This document shows, piece after piece, positions 7,350-16,317 of a stretch of DNA of 60,647 bases (positions are counted from its first letter, which is position 1; each line of letters starts with the position of its first letter). The translations under genes and the position numbers were made by a program. The stretch is from Crocinitomicaceae bacterium (GTDB lineage: Bacteria > Bacteroidota > Bacteroidia > Flavobacteriales_D > Crocinitomicaceae), in assembly GCA_029251865.1 (NCBI GenBank), contig JAQXCN010000007.1:1-60647 (forward strand), read 5' to 3'. The notes beneath the pieces were generated by a model. The model worked only from the letters and a program-made list of their open reading frames with translations, ran no database searches and was not told where the DNA came from.

Positions 7350-8826
7350 TACTTAGAATCTTTTGAATTCGGCTATTCCAGAGTGCGATTAAAGCGCTAT
7401 TTGTATCAGATGTCACAGGATCAAAGGTTTTTTCCTCTTCCCATAATTTTTTGATAGTATCTTTGTTTTTCCAGAAGCCGCAGCTGAGCCCCGCCATAAA
7501 TGCAATGCCTAATGCCGTCGTTTCTGTAGTCTTTGGTCGAATCACTTTAGTGTTCAATAGATTGGCTTGTATTTGCATGAGAAGATTGTTTTTACAGGCT
7601 CCACCATCTACTTTAAGATTGGTGAATTGGATACCTGAATCCTTTTGCATTTCTACTATTATTTCCATAGATCTGATCGCAATAGCTTCTAATGCCGCTC
7701 GTGCAATGTGTCCTTTTTTTGTTCCTCGAGTGAGTCCCATGATTCCTCCAGTAGCATTTGCATCCCAATATGGTGCGCCTAAACCTGTTAATGCTGGTAT
7801 AAACGTCACTCCACCATTGTCATTAACGCTAGTGGCCAGAGCTTCAATGTCTGAAGCGTTTTTTATAAGTTCTATTCCATCTCTAAGCCATTGAATTAGG
7901 GCCCCACCAATGAATACACTACCTTCAAGTGCGTACTCGACTTCACCATTCATTTGCCAAGCAATCGTTGTAAGCATTTTATTATTCGAAATCACCGGAG
8001 TTTTACCTGTATGCATCATGCAGAAACACCCTGTTCCATAGGTGTTTTTTACATCTCCTGGACTAAAGCAAAGTTGTCCAAATAAGGCAGCTTGTTGGTC
8101 TCCTGCAATTGCATAGATTGGAATAGGTCGCTCCCAACCTTCTAATTGTGCTTCCGCTTCATTTGAAGCACTCTCAACAATTTGAGGCAGCATGTTTTCT
8201 GGAATGTCAAGAAGTGCAAGAAGTTCAGAATCCCAGCAGTTTTTGTGTATATCAAAAAGCATCGTTCTACTCGCATTACTCGGGTCAGTTATATGCTTTT
8301 TTCCACCACTTAGATTCCAGATAAGCCAAGTGTCAACCGTGCCAAAAAGAAGCTTGCCTTCTTTTGCTTTTTGTTTAGCACCCGCGATGTTTTCAAGAAT
8401 CCAGTTTATTTTAGTTCCTGAAAAATAAGGATCGAGTAGTAAGCCCGTTTTTGAATTTACAAGTGGTTCATACCCTTTGCTCTTCAGTTCTGCGCAGAAT
8501 TCACTTGTCCGTCGATCTTGCCAGACTATTGCATTGTATATGGGTTTTCCTGTTTCCTTATTCCAGACGATGGTAGTCTCTCTTTGATTCGTGATTCCAA
8601 TGCCTATAATTTCATGTGTTGAAATGGTTTGTGCTTTGAGGACATTTTGAAGTGCTTCCTTTTGGCTAGACCATATCTCTAAGGGGTCATGCTCTACCCA
8701 ACCTTCTTTTGGGAAATATTGCTTGAATTCATTTTGTGATTTTGCAATTTCATTACCAGATTTATCGAAGATTAAAGCCCGAGAGCTTGTTGTTCCCGCA
8801 TCAATTGATAGAATGTACTGATTCAT
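7336..8826 (-). CDS. glpK: Glycerol kinase
   Basis: A 496-residue FGGY-family kinase that phosphorylates glycerol to glycerol-3-phosphate. The ATPase-fold phosphate-1 motif DAGTTSSRALIFD is at residues 8-20, NQRETTIVW and YNAIVWQDRR lie around 80-105, GDQQAALFGQ around 243-252, and the FGGY C-terminal signature region VDGGACKNNLLMQ around 405-417. Length is normal for the family. It is the first gene of glpK-glpD-glpF and is divergent from dnaE across a 107-base spacer. No glpR-type regulator is present nearby. Confidence 0.96.
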   Translation of the reverse strand: MNQYILSIDAGTTSSRALIFDKSGNEIAKSQNEFKQYFPKEGWVEHDPLEIWSSQKEALQNVLKAQTISTHEIIGIGITNQRETTIVWNKETGKPIYNAIVWQDRRTSEFCAELKSKGYEPLVNSKTGLLLDPYFSGTKINWILENIAGAKQKAKEGKLLFGTVDTWLIWNLSGGKKHITDPSNASRTMLFDIHKNCWDSELLALLDIPENMLPQIVESASNEAEAQLEGWERPIPIYAIAGDQQAALFGQLCFSPGDVKNTYGTGCFCMMHTGKTPVISNNKMLTTIAWQMNGEVEYALEGSVFIGGALIQWLRDGIELIKNASDIEALATSVNDNGGVTFIPALTGLGAPYWDANATGGIMGLTRGTKKGHIARAALEAIAIRSMEIIVEMQKDSGIQFTNLKVDGGACKNNLLMQIQANLLNTKVIRPKTTETTALGIAFMAGLSCGFWKNKDTIKKLWEEEKTFDPVTSDTNSALIALWNSRIQKILSSESK

Positions 8827-8933
8827 AGAATAAGTGCTTTATAAAAGGTTCCTAAAAGTTACAAAAAATAGTTTTCAACACCGGGTAAGTGGGGCATTGA
8901 TTTCTTTATCTTTATTCTTCAAAGTATTTTTCA

Positions 8934-11900
8934 ATGTACCTCATTTTTGACACTGAAACAACGGGACTTCCAACGAAAGGCTATAAACAGCCGATTAGTG
9001 ATGTTGAGAACTGGCCAAGAGTCATTCAATTGGCTTGGCAATTGCATGATGATGATGGTAGATTAGTTGAACATAAGGATTTCTTGATTCAACCAGAAGG
9101 GTTCGATATTCCTTATGGTTCTGAAAAAATTCACGGTATTTCTACAGAACTTGCGGATAAGGAAGGTATTCCTCTTTTAGAAGGATTGGATTTATTCAAA
9201 GAGGTCGTTGCAAAAGCTGATTTTTTAGTTGGTCACAATGTTAAATTTGATGTCAATGTTTTGGGTTGTGAATTTTTTAGATCCAAGCTGCCTACTGATT
9301 GGACTGAACAACCAATCTTAGATACTTGTACTGAAAAAACGGCAAACCTTTGTAAGTTACTCGGTGGGCGAGGTGGACGATTCAAGTTGCCAACGCTCTC
9401 AGAGCTTCATGAACATCTTTTTGAGTCTCAGTTTAATGAGGCCCATAACGCTACAGCTGATGTTGAGGCAACGACGCGTTGTTTTTTGGAATTAATAAGA
9501 CGAAAAACTTTTACTGCGAATGAGCTAAAAAAGAAGGATGATTATTTCTTGAAATATCAAGAAGTTAATCCAGCTCCTATCGCACTAATAGGTTTAAAAC
9601 ACTTAAATCTCAAAGGAGAGAGTGATAAACTAAGAAAAGCTGCAGAACAAGAACAGGCAACAATAAATAAAGATGGTGAGTCCATTGATTTAAAGAAGCT
9701 CAGCGATCTATCCTTTACCCATTTGCATAATCATTCTCAATATTCCATTTTGCAGTCTACAGCAAAGGTTTCTGGAATTATCGAAAAGGCGGTAGCTCAA
9801 GGTATGCACGCAATCGCATTAACGGATTCTGGAAATATGATGGCAGCCTTCCATTTTGAAGCTGCAGCGAATAAAATAAATAAAAGTATTCGCGCTGAAA
9901 GGTTAGAGGCAGAGAAAGAGGGAACAGTTTTTAACAAAAAAGAGATATTACCAATTATAGGTTGTGAATTTAATGTTTGTCGCGATCGAAATGATAAATC
10001 TCAAAAAGATAATGGTAGCCGAATTGTGCTATTGGCAAAAAATAAGGATGGCTATCAAAACCTTATTAAGTTGGCTTCAATTGCTTATACTGAAGGCATG
10101 TATTATGTCCCAAGAATTGACAAAGAAATTATTCCACAATACAAAGACAACCTAATTGCATTATCAGGAGGTATTCAAGGTGAAATATCGAATCTGCTCG
10201 TTAATGTAGGTGAAAAACAGGCTGAAGAGGCAATGAATTGGTGGCATGAAGAGTTCGGCGAAGATTTTTATGTTGAACTAACAAGACATGGTGCTGAGGT
10301 AGAAAGTAGATTGAATCCGTCACTTATTCGTTTGGCTAGAAAACATGATGCTAAGCTTATTGCCACGAATAATTCCTTTTACATCGAAAGAGAAGATTCC
10401 AATGCCCACGATGTATTGCTTTGTGTTAAAGATAATCAGCTTGTACAAACCCCAAAAGGTCGTGGTAGAGGTTTTCGTTATGGTCTTGAAAACGATGAGT
10501 ACTATATAAAGTCTTCAGATCAAATGAAGAACTTGTTTAAGGATATCCCCGATGCTCTTCTTAATACGGAAGAGGTGGTGTCAAAATGTACGGGTTACCA
10601 ATTGGCAAGAGATGTCCTTCTTCCAGAATATGACATACCTAGTAAATTTATTTCTGCTGAAGATAAAAAAGATGGGGGTAAACGAGGAGAAAATGCCTTT
10701 TTGCGACATTTGGTATATGAAGGTGCGGAAAAGCGCTATGAAAACATCGACGCTGCACTAAAAAAAAGAATTGATTTTGAGTTGGCGACGATTGAAAATA
10801 CAGGCTACCCTGGTTATTTTCTAATTGTTCAAGATTTTTGCAATGCCGCGAGAGAAATGGATGTAAGTGTTGGGCCAGGTAGAGGTTCTGCTGCAGGTTC
10901 AGTTGTTGCATATTGTACTGGAATAACGAATATTGACCCTATTAAGTATGACTTGCTTTTTGAGCGATTTTTAAATCCAGATCGTATATCTATGCCTGAT
11001 ATTGATATTGACTTTGATGATGAAGGACGGGGTAGGGTTATCAACTATGTAATTGAGAAATACGGTTCAAATCAGGTAGCACAAATCATTACCTACGGTA
11101 CAATGGCAGCTAAATCATCTATTCGTGATACTGCACGTGTTATGGATTTGCCTCTAAATGAAGCCGATATGCTCGCTAAGATGCTTCCTGACATATCATT
11201 AAATAAACTTTTTGATATGGAGGAAAGCCTCCTTATTGATAAGTTGAAAAATCAAGAAGAAGTTTCACGAGCAAGAGAACTTAGAAAATTAATTAAGCAG
11301 GATAATAAGTCAGCAGAAGTTCTTCGAAAGGCTAAGGAAATTGAGGGCTCTGTTCGAAATACTGGTATTCATGCCTGTGGTGTAATTATTACGCCTGATG
11401 ATTTGACAAATTTTGTGCCTGTAGCAACAGCTAAGGATTCTGATCTTGTCTGCACGCAATATGATAACTCAGTAGCAGAAGATGCGGGCCTGTTAAAAAT
11501 GGATTTTCTTGGTTTAAAAACCTTGACTCTTATTAAGGATGCGATTAAGTATATAAAGCAAACTAAAGGTATTGATATCGATCCTGATGAAATACCAATT
11601 GATGATAAAGCTACTTATGAATTGTTTCAGCGCGGTGAAACTATTGGTATTTTTCAATACGAATCCCCTGGGATGCAAAAATATCTGAAAGAACTTAGGC
11701 CCACACAGTTTTTAGATTTAATTGCTATGAATGCCCTTTACCGCCCTGGTCCAATGGAATATATCCCTTCTTATGTAAAACGTAAACATGGCGAAGAAGA
11801 AATTGAGTATGATCTCGATGATTGTGAAGAATTTCTGAAAGAAACATATGGAATTACGGTGTATCAAGAGCAAGTTATGCTGCTCTCGCAAAAGCTTGCA

Positions 11901-13307
11901 GACTTCACAAAAGGTCAAGCAGATACTTTGCGTAAGGCTATGGGGAAGAAAGACAGAAAAGTCTTGGATAAAATGAAGCCTGTTTTTTTAGAGGGCGCAA
12001 CGTCTAAAGGACATAATAAGGACACATTAGAGAAGATCTGGAAAGATTGGGAGGCCTTCGCATCCTATGCATTTAATAAGTCTCACTCCACGTGTTATGC
12101 CTGGGTGGCATATCAAACAGCGTATTTAAAGGCTAATTACCCAGCAGAATATATGGCTTCAGTACTTAGTAATAATATGAATGATATTAAGCAGGTGACT
12201 TTTTTCATGGAAGAAAGTAAGCGCATGGGAATTCCAGTTTTTGGACCTGACCTTAATGAATCCAATTATACATTTACCATAAATAAAGCAGGTGCTATTC
12301 GATTTGGTTTAGGCGCTGTTAGAGGTTTGGGTAGTGGTCCCATCGAGGAAATTGTAGAGATTAGAAAGCAACAAGCATTTGTTTCAATATTTGATTTTGC
12401 CAAGCGTGTGAACCTTAGGTTGTGCAATAAACGTGTCTTTGAGAGTTTAATTTATGCAGGAGGAATGGATTCTATGAATCCAGATGTACATAGAAGTCAA
12501 TACTTTGTTAAAGAGGCTGATAAGAAGCCTTTCGTTGAACAAGTCATAGCTTATGGCCGAAATTATCAAGATCAATTAGGTAAGCGTCAAACGACCATTT
12601 TCGATACGGCAGATGAGGTCTCAATCCCAGATCCTAAAATTCCTTTTTCAGAATCCTGGTCTAGTGTTTACAGACTGAATAAAGAAAAGGAAGTCGTGGG
12701 TGTATTTTTATCGGGTCATCCTTTAGACGATTTTAGAATTGAAATAGAATCTTTTTGTCGAGGGGATATAAGAGTGCTCTCTGAACTGGAAAATCATGAG
12801 GGGAAAAACTTGATGATTGCTGCAGTTGTAACGGATAGTGAACATCGTATATCTCGAAAGGGAGACGGTTTTGGTACATTGATAATAGAGGACTATTATG
12901 AAAGTTATAAACTCTTTCTTTTTGGTGAAAATTATTTAAAGTTCAAGCATTTTATGGAGATTGGTACCTTTATTATTGTAAAGGGAAAAATTGAAAGATC
13001 AAGATGGAAAAAAGAGCTCGAATTTGCGGTCCATGGTATGGAACTTCTTCAAGGATTAAGAGAAAAGAAAGCCAAAAATCTAGAAGTTAAACTTTCGGCA
13101 TCCACAGTTAACGAAGTCTTAATTAAGGAACTTCAGTCCATATTAATGGATAATGAAGTCAAAGGAAATTGCAGAGTACGGTTTACGGTCTTTGATCCAT
13201 TAGAAAAAATACAAGTAGTCTTACCTTCTAGAAGTATTAAAGTTCAGCCTACAAACGAACTACTTAAAAAACTGGAGGATTTAAAGGTTGATGTCTCTTT
13301 AAATTAA
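8934..13307 (+). CDS. dnaE: DNA polymerase III alpha subunit fused to an N-terminal DnaQ-like 3'-5' exonuclease
   Basis: A 1457-residue replicative polymerase. Residues 1-200 are a DEDDh exonuclease with all three motifs: DTETTG (6-11), HNVKFD (101-106) and HNATAD (171-176). A PHP domain starts at FTHLHNH (261-267), the Pol3 palm has PDIDIDF (688-694), and helix-hairpin-helix and OB-fold regions follow, with the HPLDDF segment typical of the pre-OB region. The PHP domain has lost several metal ligands seen in active PHP domains: HSEYS is HSQYS (267-271), TDHGN is TDSGN (297-301), the His of HLVLLA is Arg (363) and NDVHY is NNSFY (479-483). Proofreading is therefore probably done by the fused exonuclease. 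It is a single gene followed by a bidirectional terminator. Confidence 0.95.
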   Translation: MYLIFDTETTGLPTKGYKQPISDVENWPRVIQLAWQLHDDDGRLVEHKDFLIQPEGFDIPYGSEKIHGISTELADKEGIPLLEGLDLFKEVVAKADFLVGHNVKFDVNVLGCEFFRSKLPTDWTEQPILDTCTEKTANLCKLLGGRGGRFKLPTLSELHEHLFESQFNEAHNATADVEATTRCFLELIRRKTFTANELKKKDDYFLKYQEVNPAPIALIGLKHLNLKGESDKLRKAAEQEQATINKDGESIDLKKLSDLSFTHLHNHSQYSILQSTAKVSGIIEKAVAQGMHAIALTDSGNMMAAFHFEAAANKINKSIRAERLEAEKEGTVFNKKEILPIIGCEFNVCRDRNDKSQKDNGSRIVLLAKNKDGYQNLIKLASIAYTEGMYYVPRIDKEIIPQYKDNLIALSGGIQGEISNLLVNVGEKQAEEAMNWWHEEFGEDFYVELTRHGAEVESRLNPSLIRLARKHDAKLIATNNSFYIEREDSNAHDVLLCVKDNQLVQTPKGRGRGFRYGLENDEYYIKSSDQMKNLFKDIPDALLNTEEVVSKCTGYQLARDVLLPEYDIPSKFISAEDKKDGGKRGENAFLRHLVYEGAEKRYENIDAALKKRIDFELATIENTGYPGYFLIVQDFCNAAREMDVSVGPGRGSAAGSVVAYCTGITNIDPIKYDLLFERFLNPDRISMPDIDIDFDDEGRGRVINYVIEKYGSNQVAQIITYGTMAAKSSIRDTARVMDLPLNEADMLAKMLPDISLNKLFDMEESLLIDKLKNQEEVSRARELRKLIKQDNKSAEVLRKAKEIEGSVRNTGIHACGVIITPDDLTNFVPVATAKDSDLVCTQYDNSVAEDAGLLKMDFLGLKTLTLIKDAIKYIKQTKGIDIDPDEIPIDDKATYELFQRGETIGIFQYESPGMQKYLKELRPTQFLDLIAMNALYRPGPMEYIPSYVKRKHGEEEIEYDLDDCEEFLKETYGITVYQEQVMLLSQKLADFTKGQADTLRKAMGKKDRKVLDKMKPVFLEGATSKGHNKDTLEKIWKDWEAFASYAFNKSHSTCYAWVAYQTAYLKANYPAEYMASVLSNNMNDIKQVTFFMEESKRMGIPVFGPDLNESNYTFTINKAGAIRFGLGAVRGLGSGPIEEIVEIRKQQAFVSIFDFAKRVNLRLCNKRVFESLIYAGGMDSMNPDVHRSQYFVKEADKKPFVEQVIAYGRNYQDQLGKRQTTIFDTADEVSIPDPKIPFSESWSSVYRLNKEKEVVGVFLSGHPLDDFRIEIESFCRGDIRVLSELENHEGKNLMIAAVVTDSEHRISRKGDGFGTLIIEDYYESYKLFLFGENYLKFKHFMEIGTFIIVKGKIERSRWKKELEFAVHGMELLQGLREKKAKNLEVKLSASTVNEVLIKELQSILMDNEVKGNCRVRFTVFDPLEKIQVVLPSRSIKVQPTNELLKKLEDLKVDVSLN

Positions 13308-13314
13308 AGGATAT

Positions 13315-13341
13315 AAAAAAAGCGCCATAATGCGCTTTTTC
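13315..13341. terminator. Bidirectional intrinsic terminator between dnaE and the zinc-ribbon gene
   Basis: AAAAAGCGC (13317-13325) pairs with GCGCTTTTT (13332-13340) around a six-base loop. The A and T runs let it work for dnaE on the plus strand and for the convergent operon on the minus strand. Confidence 0.85.
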
Positions 13342-13344
13342 AAT

Positions 13345-14187
13345 TTATGCTTCTTCTTGAACTTCTGTTGGAATCAGGATTCTTCCACAGTGTTCACAAA
13401 TAATTATCTTTTTCTTAGTCACAATATCGAGTTCACGTTGAGGTGGGATTTTATTAAAGCAACCACCACAAGAAGCATCTTGATGCCCTGCTTTTGATTT
13501 TGCTCCATAAACCAGTTCAACAACTGCAAGACCATTTTTTGCATTACCTCTGAGTCTTTCATAGGCAACAACCAATCTGTCTTCGATATTTTTCTTTGCG
13601 TCTTTTGATCCTTTGATTAATTTATTCTCATCTTTTTGTGTCGAACTTATAATTGTGTCAAGTTCGGCTTTCTTGGTATCAAGTTCAGCTTTTTTCATGT
13701 CCAAACGTTCAGTCGCCTCATTTAAAATCTCTTTTTTATTTTCGATTTTAATCACGGCTTCCTTAGAACGCTTTTCATTTAATTTGATCTCAAGATCTTG
13801 AAATTCTATTTCTTTGGATAACGATTCGTATTCTCGATTATTTCGTACGTTATTTTGTCTCTCTTTGTATTTTAATATTGCGGTGTCTGCATCTTTCGAA
13901 GAAAGTTTTCTATTTGTGATGTCTTGTTGAAGCTCATCAACTTCGTCTTGAATCTTTCCTGTTCTTGTTTCAAGACCAATGATTTCATTTTCAAGATCTT
14001 CTACCTCTAAAGGTAGTTCTCCTCTAATAATTCTAATTCTATCTATTTCAGAATCAATTTTTTGGAGATTGAACAAAGCGTCTAACTTTTCAGCAACAGA
14101 TGCATCTTTCTTTGCACTTGTTTTAACTGTTTTAGTAGTTTTCTTTGTTTTCGTTTTGCTTTCTGCTTTAGTCGAGGTTCCTGACAT
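13345..14187 (-). CDS. Coiled-coil protein with C-terminal C4-type zinc ribbon (COG1579 family)
   Basis: A 280-residue protein. After a Lys/Thr-rich, probably disordered N-terminus (about 1-30) comes a long heptad-like coiled coil (about 35-205; repeated E/K/L pattern such as AELDTKKAELDT), then a C4 zinc ribbon with C-GG-C (about 238-241) and C-EH-C (about 263-266). This architecture matches the zinc-ribbon/coiled-coil family common in bacteria, proposed to bind nucleic acid or act in protein assembly; the role is not settled. It starts 3 bases after the nif3-like gene stop, so it is the last gene of a three-gene operon. Confidence 0.85.
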   Translation of the reverse strand: MSGTSTKAESKTKTKKTTKTVKTSAKKDASVAEKLDALFNLQKIDSEIDRIRIIRGELPLEVEDLENEIIGLETRTGKIQDEVDELQQDITNRKLSSKDADTAILKYKERQNNVRNNREYESLSKEIEFQDLEIKLNEKRSKEAVIKIENKKEILNEATERLDMKKAELDTKKAELDTIISSTQKDENKLIKGSKDAKKNIEDRLVVAYERLRGNAKNGLAVVELVYGAKSKAGHQDASCGGCFNKIPPQRELDIVTKKKIIICEHCGRILIPTEVQEEA

Positions 14188-14190
14188 AAA

Positions 14191-15285
14191 TTAAAAATAT
14201 TTTACCGGATTAGTATTTTCTTCAGTTAAATGGAGGGCAAATTTACTAAATTTTTCTTTAATATTTTCATACAAAAGATTTACTGTGTATTGTTCACTTT
14301 CCCAATGGCCGATATCGGCAATAATTAACTCATTATTTGCATCAAAAAACTCATGATATTTAAGGTCTGAAGTGATGTAAATATCAGCACGTTTTCTCCT
14401 TGCTGATTCTATTAAAAAGCTACCTGAACCACCGCAAATTGCTACTGTTTTTATTTCATCTTTAACAAGTGCTGTATGTTTGATTACACCGGTGTTAAAT
14501 GTCGATTTAAGATGCTTCAAAAATTTCTTTGATGCGATGGGTTTTTTAAGACTACCAATCATTCCAGACCCCATATCTTGCTGTATGTTGTGTAGAGGGA
14601 TGATATCATGTGCTACCTCTTCGTATGGATGATTGGCATGCATTGCATTCAAAACCTGGTTAAGATGAGCCAGCGGAACAAGGTATTCTGCTTTAATTTC
14701 TGCGAGCTCATTTTTCTTATGAAGTTCACCAGTTTTTGGTTTTGCATTTATGTTTGGTTTGAATGAACCCTTTCCTTCAGTCGTAAAATTACACTCTGAA
14801 TAATTGCCGACGGATCCAGCACCTGCATTATAAAGTGCATCACTCAATTCAGTTTCAGCTTCCTCAGGTACAAATACGCAAAGTTTGACGAGTGTATCTT
14901 TCTTCGGTTTAAGGATTTTAAGATCAGATAGCCCTATTTTATCTGCAATTCTTTTATTCACACCCTCTTTATGATTGTCTAAATTTGTATGAATCGCATA
15001 GAGCGCAATGTCATTTTTAATACAAAGTTCTAAAACACGCTCAGTCATATTTGAGCCATTAATTTGCTTGAGACCTTTAAAAACAACAGGATGGTGAGAT
15101 ATTATGAGGTTGCATTTTTTTGAAATTGCCTCTCTAACAATACCTTCAGTGACATCAAGCGCAAATAATATACCTTGCACTTCATGGGTTTTGTGACCAT
15201 AAGTTAAGCCGCAATTATCATAAGATTCTTGAAGTGAGAGTGGATAGCGGCTCTCTAAGTAATGAGTTATATCTCCAATAAGCAT
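14191..15285 (-). CDS. Nif3-like dinuclear metal-centre protein (GTP cyclohydrolase I type 2/NIF3 family, YqfO type)
   Basis: A 364-residue protein of the Nif3/YbgI/YqfO family. Metal-site motifs are present at both ends: SHHPVVFKG (about residues 63-71), and near the C-terminus DLKYHEF and DIGHWESE with its His and Glu. The central insertion (about 125-230) matches the PII-like domain of the long YqfO form, which explains the length. Members form hexameric toroids; a role as hydrolase or metal chaperone is suggested but not established. It sits between an outer-membrane protein gene (1 base apart) and the zinc-ribbon gene, and the Nif3/zinc-ribbon pairing is a common neighbourhood in this phylum. 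Confidence 0.92.
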   Translation of the reverse strand: MLIGDITHYLESRYPLSLQESYDNCGLTYGHKTHEVQGILFALDVTEGIVREAISKKCNLIISHHPVVFKGLKQINGSNMTERVLELCIKNDIALYAIHTNLDNHKEGVNKRIADKIGLSDLKILKPKKDTLVKLCVFVPEEAETELSDALYNAGAGSVGNYSECNFTTEGKGSFKPNINAKPKTGELHKKNELAEIKAEYLVPLAHLNQVLNAMHANHPYEEVAHDIIPLHNIQQDMGSGMIGSLKKPIASKKFLKHLKSTFNTGVIKHTALVKDEIKTVAICGGSGSFLIESARRKRADIYITSDLKYHEFFDANNELIIADIGHWESEQYTVNLLYENIKEKFSKFALHLTEENTNPVKYF

Positions 15286-16002
15286 TTATAAAAAGTAAGT
15301 TAGCGTGAGTCTTCCACCCATCCCATTTGAACGATGGATATAATCTTGGTATGCTTTGTAAGTATTGTTTAATTGTTTTCTAAGTGCATATGAGGCTCGG
15401 ATTGAAAATGATTTGAAGTAATATTCCATACCAATACTTCCCTGGGCTGATAAATTAAAAGAGTTTAGATCATTCTGTATTTTAGTCTCTTCATCATATT
15501 CAGAGCCATCAGGATCTGTCCAATTTGTTTGCTTTTTGTAACTATTAAATATTCCAGGAATAATTCCCGCAGAGATGTGAAATTTTAATTTTTTACCGTA
15601 AGCAGTGCTCAATGAAATAGGTAACGCAATGTAGCCATACCTCGATGTATAATTGAAGGTGCTGTCATTTTCCGTAGATTGCCAATTGTAAGATTCTCCA
15701 TTTTGTAAGAAGGATAATCCCGTGTTTAATTTTAAAACGGTATTCAAGGGTAAAGAAATACCTAGGGTAAAACTAGAGCATGTGAGCGGTGTTTCATTTT
15801 CTCGATTCCCCAATGGTGTATTTAAATACGCTTCATTTGGCATTAAGTCTCGGGAAACGGAAAAAACATCGGTTTCGAAATAGACATTGGTCGTTGTGTC
15901 AAAAAAACCACTTGTATTTTCGGTGTTTGTAGTTGTTATAAGTTGCGAAAACAAATGAAAACTACAAGTAAACGCGATGATGAAAAGTAAACTTTTAGTC
16001 AT
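15286..16002 (-). CDS. Exported outer-membrane barrel-like protein, unknown function
   Basis: A 238-residue protein with a signal peptide (1-19, ending HLFSQ), a Thr/Asn-rich stretch and then repeating glycine/aromatic strands (LGISLPLNTVLKLNTGLSFL, YGYIALPISLS, GSIGMEYYFKSFSIRASYALRK), which point to a small outer-membrane beta-barrel. It ends in LTLTYFL, a plausible final strand. Its stop directly abuts the nif3-like start, so it leads a three-gene operon. The coupling of a barrel protein with nif3 is unusual but carries no functional clue. Confidence 0.65.
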   Translation of the reverse strand: MTKSLLFIIAFTCSFHLFSQLITTTNTENTSGFFDTTTNVYFETDVFSVSRDLMPNEAYLNTPLGNRENETPLTCSSFTLGISLPLNTVLKLNTGLSFLQNGESYNWQSTENDSTFNYTSRYGYIALPISLSTAYGKKLKFHISAGIIPGIFNSYKKQTNWTDPDGSEYDEETKIQNDLNSFNLSAQGSIGMEYYFKSFSIRASYALRKQLNNTYKAYQDYIHRSNGMGGRLTLTYFL

Positions 16003-16060
16003 TTACGAAAGATACGAATTTCTTTTACAAACCTTTGTGTAAATAGAAACGCAGCAAAAT

Positions 16061-16084
16061 AGAAAGGGGCCCCGAAGGGCCCCT
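16061..16084 (-). terminator. Intrinsic terminator with UUCG tetraloop
   Basis: On the minus strand AGGGGCCC (16084-16077) pairs with GGGCCCCT (16072-16065) around TTCG, followed by TTCTATTTT. Eight uninterrupted pairs, seven of them with G and C, make this the strongest hairpin seen in the window; the U-rich tail exists only on the minus strand. Confidence 0.85.
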
Positions 16085-16184
16085 GGTTAGACAGTACTAG
16101 TGGAAATAAGAAGAGATAATGTTTTTTCTAATCGCTTATTGATTAAAATGTTTTCCACTAAGCTAAACTACTAATCTATTAACT
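16061..16184 (-). ncRNA. Candidate structured small RNA, possibly 6S-like
   Basis: The 315-base gap between two minus-strand genes holds a promoter (16190-16221), about 125 bases without a convincing reading frame, and a strong terminator. Transcribed leftward, TAGTGGAAA (16160-16152) pairs with TTTCCACTA (16106-16098) as a closing stem, and inside it TTTTAATC (16148-16141) pairs with GATTAGAA (16133-16126) around a 7-base loop, leaving an asymmetric bubble with 19 bases on its 3' side. The weaker outer pairing GTTTAG/CTAAC extends the closing stem. A rod with a central bubble is the plan of 6S RNA, for which a flavobacterial form is known, but I cannot confirm family membership by eye. It could also be another sRNA. 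Confidence 0.5.
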
Positions 16185-16189
16185 CAATT

Positions 16190-16221
16190 TAAAGATAATT
16201 TAATCTTTCGAAATGAAACAA
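16190..16221 (-). promoter_or_regulatory. Promoter of the candidate small RNA
   Basis: Reading leftward, TTG (16221-16219) is followed after 21 bases by TATCTTTA (16197-16190), a near match to TTG-N19-21-TAnnTTTG. Transcription would begin near 16184. Confidence 0.55.
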
Positions 16222-16271
16222 ATTTTTTTTAATAAAGTTTAGGTCTGTATGCAATAACCCGCAAAATTGAC

Positions 16272-16309
16272 TACGTATAATCCGTTAGCCATCTACGTAT
16301 TTTTACGTA
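16272..16309. repeat. Three TACGTA palindromes, possible operator
   Basis: TACGTA occurs at 16272-16277, 16294-16299 and 16304-16309, that is three times in 38 bases, downstream of the DUF4340 gene and 50-90 bases upstream of the candidate small-RNA promoter. Centres are 22 and 10 bases apart, close to helical-turn multiples. A protein-binding site is possible but unproven. Confidence 0.3.
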
Positions 16310-16317
16310 AAAGGCAT

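Noticed and set aside
7451-7894. Long (147-codon) open frame opposite glpK
   Set aside because: Fully covered by a well-supported enzyme gene on the other strand; the product has no recognisable features.
16003-16040. TATCTTTC near the start of the 15286-16002 gene as a leaderless promoter
   Set aside because: It would put the transcription start on the ATG, no -33 element is at the right distance, and the last base deviates from the consensus; too weak to list.
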